Shown piece after piece: positions 7,865-15,533 of a stretch of DNA of 18,426 nucleotides (the stretch's first letter is position 1; each line of letters begins with the position of its first letter). Where the stretch lies: NCBI GenBank assembly GCA_965602635.1, contig CBFCZU010000063.1, positions 1-18,426 on the forward strand. The letters run 5' to 3'. Both the position numbers and the translations under genes were made by a program. The notes under the pieces are model-generated. The model was given only the letters and a program-made list of their open reading frames with translations, made no database searches and was not told the origin of the DNA. The stretch is from CBFCZU01 sp965602635 (GTDB lineage: Bacteria > Planctomycetota > Phycisphaerae > SM23-33).

Positions 7865-9838
7865 CTACGGCGCCAGCTCGACCGCTTTGCAGCCCCGGAC
7901 GACCACCACCGTCCGCGCCCGGGCCTTGCCGTCGGGCCCGATCCATTGGAGTGTAACGGGTCCGGCCTTCGGCCGACCGACCATTGTCGGCGCGCCCGGC
8001 CGGACAACGTACATGCCCCTGCACCGACCACCGTCACGCACGGTGACGGTCAGCGGCCCGGTCTGCCTGGGATGCAAGGTCAAGACCAGGCTCCGTATCG
8101 GCTGGCCGTCCTCCCGGCCGCCGAACAGCGCCCAGACCTCATGCGTCTTCGCCGCTACGGCCAGTTGATCCTGGAGGCCGTCGCCGTTGAGGTCGAGCAG
8201 CGCGCCGGCCGCCTGCCCGTGCTGAAGGGCCTCCAGGCCCTTGAGCTTCTCGGGCGGCGGCGCGAGTGGGTCGAACGCGCCCGGATCGGCCATGGCTTGA
8301 TCTGCGCCGGCCAGGTCGAGTTCGCGCGCCCAGCCGAAGCATGCGAAGCCGCGGTTGAAGAACAGCATCGGCTTCCTTGCCGCGTAGAACAGCGCGACGC
8401 CCTGCCGTCCGTCGGAGTTGACGTCGCTACCGGCCGCGGCGACTACTCGCGGAGCGTTCTGGTTCCCGTGGTACGCCAGTTCGCCGGTAACGTAGGTCTC
8501 GTTCGCCCATCGCCCGCCCTCCCGGCGGCAAAGCAGGGCCATTCCGCCCTCGCCGCCGACGGCCACGTCGAGCAGACCGTCGGTGTCGAAGTCGCCGCAG
8601 ACGGCCGTGCGGGGATCGCCCACCAGCGCCGCCTCAATCCGTCCGGGCCGACCGAAGCGGCCGGGCGCCTGACCCGCGTACAGCAGCGCGCCTTTCGCGT
8701 GGAGCTGCAACACGTCGCATCGTCCGTCCCTGTTGAAGTCCGCCATCACGCAGAAACCGCCCGGCCCGAGCGTAGCCCCGGCTTCCCTGCCCGCGCCATC
8801 CGCAACCGGGCGGCATGTGAATCCACCCTTGCCGTCCGGCGCGAGCAGGACGGGCCCCAGCTTCCGGCCGGCGACCAGCGCGGCCGCTCCACCCTCAACG
8901 CCAATGCAATGTAGGGACAGGCACTCATCAAGCAAAGCGACCTGCTTGGGCGGCGCAAACGACCCGTCGGCGGCCCGAAGGGCCAGACACAGGGACTTGC
9001 CGTTCCACGAAGCCAGGTCCAGCAGACCGTCGCCGTTGTAGTCACCGACGGCGACCATCTTGGAGGTCGTTGGCGGCGCGAACTTCCCCTTGACCTCCAC
9101 TGCCTCGTCGGCCTTCGGAGACCACCGGTAAAGGCGGTCCCCCTTGCTTGACAGCACCAGGGCACACGGCCCAGAAGGCTGGCCGAGGTCCACGGCCAGA
9201 CAGCCAGTTGCCGTGCCCGATAGTTGCCCCAGGCGTTGGTCCCCGACCCAGGTCAGGTCGCAACGAACCGGGAAGTACGCCAGCGGATCGGACGCGACGT
9301 ATCGCGCCGCCGCCGCCAGCATTCGCGCGCTGCCGGCCCAGACGGGGAAGAGGTCCTGCTTGTCTTCGTCGAGCACCAGCTTCCCGTTGGACCGGTGGAC
9401 GGCGAACCACATCGTGTTGATCTGGATCGCGCCAACGGGGGTGTCCTTGGCCTTGCCCTGCCGGTCTTCGGCGATCGCGAGGACGGCCGTGGCGGTCTTC
9501 TTGCCGCCGAAGGCTGCGTCAACTGCCTCCCGCTTCAACGCCCTGTCACCGTCCAGGTGCAGCGCCAACCTCTTCTGGTCGGGCGCCTTGCCCCGCAGCG
9601 CCTCGAGGATCCTCGCCGAGACGACGTTGTCGTCAGGGGCAGAGACCTCGAGAAGAAACACCTGCCCGTGCCCCTTGACAAGGTCGGCCGGGGTGAAGTT
9701 CGGGTTGATGATGGCCGAGGTCGAGGCGCAGAGGAGCCCCCACGTCACGATGGCCGTCACCAAGGGGCGAAGGCGGGGCCCTCTGGCCGCTATTCCGTCC
9801 TTCCCAACACGCCTGTTGCTGCGCCAGTCTCTGTCCAT
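7865..9838 (-). CDS. Exported FG-GAP/VCBS-repeat beta-propeller protein
   Basis: ATG at 9838 with GGAGG (9850-9854, spacing 11) gives 657 aa. The frame is open far upstream, but that part is antisense-frame sequence over the preceding gene. A basic N-terminus and hydrophobic segment (about 26-43) form a long signal peptide. Residues 45-190 are an unrecognised domain (GHGQVFLLEVSAPDDN at 56-71). From about 200 on there are integrin-type FG-GAP/VCBS blades carrying Ca2+-loop motifs: GDYNGDGLLD (265-274), ADFNRDGRCD (366-375), GDFDTDGLLD (415-424), SDVNSDGRQG (471-480) and LDLNGDGLQD (548-557). The final 90 residues look like an Ig/ASPIC-like beta domain. It is last in a three-gene operon, 17 bp after the GH123-like gene. 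A role in binding carbohydrate or protein at the surface is inferred; no enzyme motif is visible. Confidence 0.8.
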   Translation of the reverse strand: MDRDWRSNRRVGKDGIAARGPRLRPLVTAIVTWGLLCASTSAIINPNFTPADLVKGHGQVFLLEVSAPDDNVVSARILEALRGKAPDQKRLALHLDGDRALKREAVDAAFGGKKTATAVLAIAEDRQGKAKDTPVGAIQINTMWFAVHRSNGKLVLDEDKQDLFPVWAGSARMLAAAARYVASDPLAYFPVRCDLTWVGDQRLGQLSGTATGCLAVDLGQPSGPCALVLSSKGDRLYRWSPKADEAVEVKGKFAPPTTSKMVAVGDYNGDGLLDLASWNGKSLCLALRAADGSFAPPKQVALLDECLSLHCIGVEGGAAALVAGRKLGPVLLAPDGKGGFTCRPVADGAGREAGATLGPGGFCVMADFNRDGRCDVLQLHAKGALLYAGQAPGRFGRPGRIEAALVGDPRTAVCGDFDTDGLLDVAVGGEGGMALLCRREGGRWANETYVTGELAYHGNQNAPRVVAAAGSDVNSDGRQGVALFYAARKPMLFFNRGFACFGWARELDLAGADQAMADPGAFDPLAPPPEKLKGLEALQHGQAAGALLDLNGDGLQDQLAVAAKTHEVWALFGGREDGQPIRSLVLTLHPRQTGPLTVTVRDGGRCRGMYVVRPGAPTMVGRPKAGPVTLQWIGPDGKARARTVVVVRGCKAVELAP

Positions 9839-9855
9839 GCTGTCGATCGCCTCCG

Positions 9856-12531
9856 TCACCGCGGCGGCCGGTCCCAACGGGCCTCGGATCTCACACCCGC
9901 AAGGTCGGCCGCGGCCTCCTGCAACTTCGCTGCATAGTCCGGCCAGTTGTAGGCCAACTCGTGCTGGCTGAGGTAGGTTCTGCCCCACGCGATGCGCCGG
10001 ACCAACTCGTCTAACTGAGCATGATATCCGGCACGCCGCTCGGGTGGGAGCTTGTCGCACGCTCGCAGGATCGCAAACCGAAGCTCCGCATCCTGCACGC
10101 CCTCCCTCATCATCTGGAAGCGAACTGTCGACAGCGCGCCGGACGGGCCGGGGGCCGTCAACGCGCTGCTTGCGGTGAAGTAGCTGGTGTTCCGCGGGGC
10201 GTCGCGGTCCGAGATCCAGAAGTCCAGGCCGATGCGCCCCAGGTTGCCCCACATCATCGGCAGCGTCCGGAAGACGAGCGGCGGAGAGTCGTCCCGCCAG
10301 TGCCACCGGGCAGTCCCGAGGTCCATGAACTCGGTGGGTCGGGCCAAACGCTCCGCCATCTTCGCGGCCGGCAGGGCCGAGCCGAAGAACGTCCACGGGT
10401 GCTCCTTCACACCGACCTCCAGGCCGCCCACTGCGATCATCTTACCCGCCGCGAGCGCCTCCATGCCCGGCCCGGCCTTGTGGAAGATCGTGCCGGGGTC
10501 GCCGCTGAAGTGCGACAACAGGTCCCACCGGACCTTCGGGGCCCACTGTCGGATCAGGTCGGCGTCCTCCTTGCTGGGCCGCTTGTCGCCCCCGAGGCCC
10601 AGCATCAGGCTTCGCTCTGGCCAGCGGCGCTGCTTCAAGATGCCTCGAACACCGTCGATCAGCGCCTTGTAGAACCGCTCACCTTCCGGGTCGCCGATGT
10701 GCGGCGCTTCCACCTCACGAGTCGTGCCGTCGGGATCCACGACCTGCACCGTCAGCGGGGCCTTCGGCGTATACTGCCGGCTGGGAATCTGCCGGCCTTC
10801 GTACGAGTTCGCCACGCGCTTTGCGCACATCGTGTCCCACACGTACAGGCACACCGCCTTAGGCGCCGCGCAGTGCTTCGCGTACAGGTCAAGGTAACGG
10901 CTCAGGAGGGTCAACTCGGGTCGCAGTCCGTGGGGTGTCTTGGTGAACCGCACGAGCGGCAGTTTCCAGTTGAAATGGTTGGCCGTGATGACGGGCACGT
11001 GAAGCACGTCGTTGCCCAGTTGCCCCATCATTCGCATCGAAGGCTCCATCAGCCGGAAGTGGGCATCGGACCAGGCCTTGACCTTGTAGTGCGCCGCGGT
11101 GGTGTCCGGAGAGTGGGCGACGCCGATGTCCGAGGCGAAGTCCCGCGCCGCTGGCAGCGTGTAGCCCGTCACCAGCACCTGCACCGGGACGTCAAACGAC
11201 TTGCCGTTGGCCGAGAGCTTCATCGACCCGGTGTACCAGCCTGGCGTCTGGTCCCTGGCGGCCCGGACGATCAGCCAGACAGGCGTGGTTTTGGCGCCCT
11301 CGGGGGGATGCTCCACCAGCACGTCGCAGTAGTGTACGGCCGCGTGCTGGACTGCGCACCGCACCTGCACATTGTCGGGGGATATGGCGGCGCCGCCGGG
11401 GCCGCGGAGAGGACTCACGACGGCCTTCACACCTCGCAGCCCTGCAAGGTCTGACAGCACGGCCTGTCCGCTTGTTACGCCGTTGCGAGGGACCGCCATC
11501 CGAATCGGCCGGAGGGGATCGAACGGGTTGCCGACCTGCACACCCTTGACCCACATCCCTCGCGACCAGATGAAGGTCTTGAACATGCTGCGGCGAATGA
11601 GCGATTCCTCACATCGGTCCGCCGTCACCTGGTCCACCGGCGCGGCGCTCCAGACGCGCGCGCCCCGAAGGGCCTTGGCGTAGGGAATGACTCCCGCGCC
11701 GCTCGCGCTGGTCAGCGCGATCCTCCGGAAGCCCAAGTGATTCCACTGTGTCCGCCGATCGAGCGGACCGGCCACCGCCGACCTGTGGATGGCCACCGCG
11801 AGGACGTTGGCGCCCTTTCTCAGCGCGCGACAGGGGATGCGGACCGTGAAAGTGCGTATGCGTTGCTCGTACCGGCCCAGCCACTTCGCCTCGGGTTTGG
11901 AGGTCCGCCTCAGTCCGGGCAAGGGCGTGGAGCCGTCCTCCATCGCGTAGGCTCGGATCGGGTAGTCCGTCGCCGGTGTCAGCGGGTGGATTTCACCGGC
12001 GGGCAGGAAACCGCGACCGACCTCGACGCCGTTGACGTACACCGCCGCCCCGCCGATGCAGGCGACCGTAACGTCCAGGTCCGTCGCTTGGGGCGGGCTG
12101 GCGACACCGAAGCGCGTCCGCAGGCACAGCAGCGTGGCCCACGTGTGGCCCTCGACAGCAGCGCCGTAGTCCCCCAGGTAGTCGAACAGCTCTTCCGGAA
12201 GATACCACGGCCAGTGATGGACCTCGGAATCGGGGTTGGCCCAGACGGTCGGGGGCAGCGGTGAGAAAGCGCTGCGGAGTCTCTTCTCCCTGTCGCCTTG
12301 GCGTTCTCCCGTCGCCCCCGGATCGAACGCGATGGTTCGGCCCCGATCCTGCGCCTTCAGTTCGCCCTGCTCGCGCAGGAGGTTCGGACCGTGGACCAGC
12401 CACACCCGCCACGGTGTCGCGGCGTCGATGGCCTCCAGCTCACCACCGGCGGCGGGCGGACAGAAGATCCCGACAGATGCCATCGCCCCCCACACACAGG
12501 CCAGCGCCGTGTTCGTCCGCTTTCCCGCCAT
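9856..12531 (-). CDS. GH123/DUF4091-like exported protein, downstream paralogue
   Basis: 891 aa from ATG 12531, chosen for GGAGAG (12540-12545, spacing 8) and a compact signal peptide (MAGKRTNTALACVWGAMASVG). ATG 12552 in the same frame is the alternative and adds 7 residues. The N-terminal beta-sandwich contains AVYVNGVEVGRGF (163-175) and LAVAIHRSA (244-252), the pattern of galactose-binding-like domains in exported hydrolases. A second beta domain (about 340-460) leads into a TIM-barrel-like part: HFRLMEPSMRMMGQLGNDVL (491-510), CLYVWD (561-566), LGLGGDKRP (644-652), HFSGDPG (674-680) and GGLEVGVK (702-709). The end, with FWISDRDAPRN (771-781) and TVRFQMMREGVQDAELR (802-818), matches the usual DUF4091/GH123 finish. 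GH123 enzymes release beta-linked GalNAc, but the expected Asp-Glu pair is not evident, so activity is uncertain. It follows its paralogue by 67 bp. Confidence 0.78.
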   Translation of the reverse strand: MAGKRTNTALACVWGAMASVGIFCPPAAGGELEAIDAATPWRVWLVHGPNLLREQGELKAQDRGRTIAFDPGATGERQGDREKRLRSAFSPLPPTVWANPDSEVHHWPWYLPEELFDYLGDYGAAVEGHTWATLLCLRTRFGVASPPQATDLDVTVACIGGAAVYVNGVEVGRGFLPAGEIHPLTPATDYPIRAYAMEDGSTPLPGLRRTSKPEAKWLGRYEQRIRTFTVRIPCRALRKGANVLAVAIHRSAVAGPLDRRTQWNHLGFRRIALTSASGAGVIPYAKALRGARVWSAAPVDQVTADRCEESLIRRSMFKTFIWSRGMWVKGVQVGNPFDPLRPIRMAVPRNGVTSGQAVLSDLAGLRGVKAVVSPLRGPGGAAISPDNVQVRCAVQHAAVHYCDVLVEHPPEGAKTTPVWLIVRAARDQTPGWYTGSMKLSANGKSFDVPVQVLVTGYTLPAARDFASDIGVAHSPDTTAAHYKVKAWSDAHFRLMEPSMRMMGQLGNDVLHVPVITANHFNWKLPLVRFTKTPHGLRPELTLLSRYLDLYAKHCAAPKAVCLYVWDTMCAKRVANSYEGRQIPSRQYTPKAPLTVQVVDPDGTTREVEAPHIGDPEGERFYKALIDGVRGILKQRRWPERSLMLGLGGDKRPSKEDADLIRQWAPKVRWDLLSHFSGDPGTIFHKAGPGMEALAAGKMIAVGGLEVGVKEHPWTFFGSALPAAKMAERLARPTEFMDLGTARWHWRDDSPPLVFRTLPMMWGNLGRIGLDFWISDRDAPRNTSYFTASSALTAPGPSGALSTVRFQMMREGVQDAELRFAILRACDKLPPERRAGYHAQLDELVRRIAWGRTYLSQHELAYNWPDYAAKLQEAAADLAGVRSEARWDRPPR

Positions 12532-12539
12532 GCTCTTCG

Positions 12540-12545
12540 CTCTCC
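12540..12545 (-). promoter_or_regulatory. Ribosome binding site favouring the 12531 start
   Basis: On the minus strand GGAGAG sits 8 nt before the ATG at 12531. The competing ATG at 12552 has only AAGGGA at a 3-nt spacing, which is too close. This makes 12531 the preferred start of the downstream GH123-like gene. Confidence 0.45.
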
Positions 12546-12598
12546 AGGCCATCGGTCCCTTACTCTCGATGCCGTCATCTCGACCCGAGCGGCCGTAC

Positions 12599-15319
12599 TC
12601 ATTCCGGCGGGCGGTCCCAACGGGCGTCCACAGCTTCGCCTCGGAGCCTCGCCAGCGCGTCCTGAAGCCGGGCGGCGTAGGCAGGCCACTCGAAGGCCAT
12701 CGAGGCCTGGTTGAGGGAGTCGGCCGACCGTGCAGTCCAGCGGGGGAACTCGTCGATCAAGGCCCGGTAGGGCTCCCGGCGGTCCTCGGGCAGCTTCGCA
12801 TAGGCCCGAATGAGCATCGCGCGGACCTCCTGGTCCTGGACTCCCTCGCGGAGGGCCTGGAATCGAACGGTCGGAATGGGTCCGTCGGGCCCGGGGACGG
12901 TCAGCGAGTCGATGGCCGAGAAGAACGAGCTGTTCCTCGGCCCCCCGCTCCGGGCAAGCCAGAAGTCCAGGCCGATTCGGCTGACACTGCCCCATAACAG
13001 CGGCAGCGTGCGGAAGGTCAACGGGGGCGACTGCTTCTCATGGTGCCACCGGGCCGTCGGCATCTCCAGGTATTCCAGCGGCTGGAAGATGCGCTGCTCC
13101 AACTGGATGCTCGTCAGAGGCCTTCGGTACGACACCCAAGGCATTTGCTTGACGCCGACCTCCAGCCCTCCGGTGGCGATGAGCCGGCCCTTGGCGAAGT
13201 CGTCCTTGTGGGGTCCGCGGTAGGCCCGGGATCCCGGGTCGCCGCTGAAGTGCGACAGGAGGCACCAGCGGGCATAGGGCGCCCATTTGCGCAAGAGCCC
13301 GGCGGTCTTTTGCCCCGGACGAATGTCACCGCCCAAGGCGAGCATGATGGTCCTCTCCGACCATCCGCGCCGCCGGACGAGGTCCCGCACTGCGTCGAAC
13401 ATGGGCTTCCAGAACTGCTCGGCGCCCTTGGCCTCGAACGGCGGGGCCGCCAGCGGCGAGGCCTTGCCGGTCTTGGGGTCGTAAACCGTCACCGTGGGCG
13501 GCGCCTTGGGGGTCAAGGTGACGCTGGGTGCCTGTCGACCCTCGTAGGCGTCGGCGACCTCCGTACCGCAGGCCGGGTCCCAGACGTACAGGCAAAGCGC
13601 CCTGGGCGGCGCGCAGTGCTTCAGGTATGCCTCTACGTATCGCTCCAGGATCGACAGGTCGACCTTCCGCCCGCCATCCGACTTGACCCACCGGATCATC
13701 GGCGCCCGCCACTGTGTCTCGTCGCCCAGCTTGATCCAGTCCCGGGCGGTCGACGTGTATGCGCCCAGGATCACCGGCGCCACGAGCACGTCGTTGCCCA
13801 CCTGGCCGCACATGGCCAGCGACTGGTCCATCAGCCGGAAGTGCCTGTCGGACCATGGCTCGACCTTATACCGGGTCGCCAGCGTCTCAGGCGAGTGCGG
13901 CAGGCCGATGAGCGAAGTGAAGTTCCGCGCATCGGGAACGGTCGCGCCCGTGACCAACACCTGCACCGCGGCGGTGAACTTCCGCCCGTTGGCCCGGAGA
14001 TGCAGACTGGAGGTATACCAGCCCGGCCGCTGCCCCTTTGGGGCCTGGAGAATAAGCCGCACAGGCAGCGTCTTCGCGCCCGTCGGCGGAGCCGGCAGCA
14101 GTGCATCGCAGTACTGCACCTCATTGTGCTGGGACGTGTAACGAACCTGTGCGGCCGTCGGCGGCATCGCGGCCCCGTCGGGCCCCACGCAGGCGGCGAG
14201 TTCTGCCGACACGTCCCGCAGGCCGGCCGGATCGCTCAGCACGACCTGTCCGCTGCACACGCCGTTGCGCGGGACGACCATCCGTACCGGCCCCAGCGGT
14301 TCGTGAAGGCCTCCTTCCTGCACGCCCCGAACAGGGAACCCGAGCTTCCAGATGCCCAGGGAACGGCCGCCCCGGTCGAAGAGGGAGCCGGGCAACGGCG
14401 TCTCGGTGACAGGTTCGAGCGGCCCGGCGTTCCAGCAGCGGGTCGCCTTGGCCTTCGTGGCGAAGGAGACCACGCCCTGCCCGCTGGCGCTGGTCAGGCG
14501 CAGCGAACGGAAGCCGAGGTGGCTCCAGCCCCTTCCCCTCGGCAACGGCCCGCACAGCGCCGAGCGGTGCAGCCGGACCGCCAGAACGTTGCGGCCCTTG
14601 ACCAGCACCTCGGACGGCACCCCCGCCGTGAACGTGCGGACTCGCCGCTCGTAACGGGGCCGCCACTTTGGCTCCGGCTGGGCCGTCTGACGCAGCGCCG
14701 GCAAGGGCGTCGCGTTGTCCTCGATCGTGTACGCCTCGATGGGATAGTCATTGGCGGGCGTCAATGGATGCAACTCGCCCTTGGGTAGAAAGCCTCGCCC
14801 CACCTCGCGGCCGTTGACGTACACCACGCCCCCGCCCAGGCACGTCACCGTGACCTTCAGGTCCGTGGCGCGGGCCGGGTCGGCGACGCCGAAGCTCGTA
14901 CGCAGGCAAAGCAGCGCAGGCCAGGGCCAATCGGCTACGGGTGCGCCGTAGGCCCCCAGGAAGTCCGACAGGTCCGCCTGGAGGTACCGCGGCCAGTGGG
15001 CCACGTTGGCGTCGGGCTCAGCCCAATCAACTGGCGGAAGTTGGCTGAAGCTCGGGACCCGGCGCCGCGTCGACTTCTCAGCGCGTGCGTTTGGGGAGGC
15101 GGGATCAAAGGCGGCCATCGTCCCTCTGTACTGGACCTTCAGGCCGTCTTCCCCGCGCAGCAGGCTGGGGCCCTGCACGACGAACGTGCGCAACGAGGTG
15201 CGGTCGTCGATCAGGTGGACGCCGTCAGCGCCCGCCTCGCCCGCCGTTGCTCCGTGTGCCGCCGCAACCCCCCATGTCGCCAGGAATAGGCCTGCCGCCA
15301 ATGTTCGAATAGGACTCAC
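12599..15319 (-). CDS. GH123/DUF4091-like exported protein, upstream paralogue
   Basis: GTG at 15319 with GGAGA (15325-15329, spacing 5) gives 906 aa and a clean signal peptide (MSPIRTLAAGLFLATWGVAA). The frame stays open to 15781 but would overlap the divergent gene. Architecture matches the paralogue at 9856: a galactose-binding-like sandwich with VVYVNGREVGRGF (165-177), a middle beta domain, then a TIM-barrel-like part with HFRLMDQSLAMCGQVGNDVL (493-512), CLYVWDPACG (576-585), ALGGDIRPG (661-669), SHFSGDPG (689-696) and GGLEVGVK (717-724). The DUF4091-like end has FWLARSGGPRN (786-796) and TVRFQALREGVQDQEVR (817-833), finishing RWDRPPE. About half of the last 150 residues look identical to the paralogue by eye. 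An extra loop, WIKLGDETQW (528-537), has Asp-Glu but is absent from the paralogue. It is first in the operon that continues to 7865. Confidence 0.8.
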   Translation of the reverse strand: MSPIRTLAAGLFLATWGVAAAHGATAGEAGADGVHLIDDRTSLRTFVVQGPSLLRGEDGLKVQYRGTMAAFDPASPNARAEKSTRRRVPSFSQLPPVDWAEPDANVAHWPRYLQADLSDFLGAYGAPVADWPWPALLCLRTSFGVADPARATDLKVTVTCLGGGVVYVNGREVGRGFLPKGELHPLTPANDYPIEAYTIEDNATPLPALRQTAQPEPKWRPRYERRVRTFTAGVPSEVLVKGRNVLAVRLHRSALCGPLPRGRGWSHLGFRSLRLTSASGQGVVSFATKAKATRCWNAGPLEPVTETPLPGSLFDRGGRSLGIWKLGFPVRGVQEGGLHEPLGPVRMVVPRNGVCSGQVVLSDPAGLRDVSAELAACVGPDGAAMPPTAAQVRYTSQHNEVQYCDALLPAPPTGAKTLPVRLILQAPKGQRPGWYTSSLHLRANGRKFTAAVQVLVTGATVPDARNFTSLIGLPHSPETLATRYKVEPWSDRHFRLMDQSLAMCGQVGNDVLVAPVILGAYTSTARDWIKLGDETQWRAPMIRWVKSDGGRKVDLSILERYVEAYLKHCAPPRALCLYVWDPACGTEVADAYEGRQAPSVTLTPKAPPTVTVYDPKTGKASPLAAPPFEAKGAEQFWKPMFDAVRDLVRRRGWSERTIMLALGGDIRPGQKTAGLLRKWAPYARWCLLSHFSGDPGSRAYRGPHKDDFAKGRLIATGGLEVGVKQMPWVSYRRPLTSIQLEQRIFQPLEYLEMPTARWHHEKQSPPLTFRTLPLLWGSVSRIGLDFWLARSGGPRNSSFFSAIDSLTVPGPDGPIPTVRFQALREGVQDQEVRAMLIRAYAKLPEDRREPYRALIDEFPRWTARSADSLNQASMAFEWPAYAARLQDALARLRGEAVDARWDRPPE

Positions 15320-15353
15320 CGCATTCTCCGTCGCTGACACCGATCCGTGTCCC

Positions 15354-15381
15354 AATGTGTTGAACCAGGCAATAGTGTCAA
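15354..15381 (-). promoter_or_regulatory. Possible promoter of the GH123/VCBS operon
   Basis: The minus strand has a perfect TTGACA -35 hexamer (15376-15381). With 16-bp spacing comes a weak -10, CACATT (15354-15359), about 35 nt before the GTG at 15319. It lies in a locally AT-richer patch of the 214-bp divergent region 15320-15533. The -10 match is only 3 of 6, so this is tentative. No equally good promoter for the plus-strand gene at 15534 is visible in the same gap. Confidence 0.3.
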
Positions 15382-15533
15382 CCGAATCGCACTCGAACAA
15401 AAGGGGGCTCCGGGATGGCCCCGGCGCGGCCCGGGTTGACCGGTCGATATCCGCGGCGCCGTGGTTTACGGTTACAGCGGCGGAGCAACAGCAATCACAC
15501 GGTTCGAAGCGCGATTGCGAAGGAGTCCATGCG

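Noticed and set aside
9730..9838. Twin-arginine (Tat) signal in the VCBS protein
   Set aside because: The RR near residue 9 is not followed by the SRRxFLK-type pattern, and the hydrophobic segment begins some 15 residues later.
13040..14788. 582-codon plus-strand frame opposite the upstream GH123-like gene
   Set aside because: Antisense artefact: the opposite frame is strongly conserved with its tandem paralogue, and the plus-strand translation has no domain.
15377..15440. Inverted 7-mer GTCAACC ... GGTTGAC in the divergent intergenic region as an operator
   Set aside because: Arms are 50 bp apart and only 7 bp long. About one such pair is expected by chance in a gap of this size.
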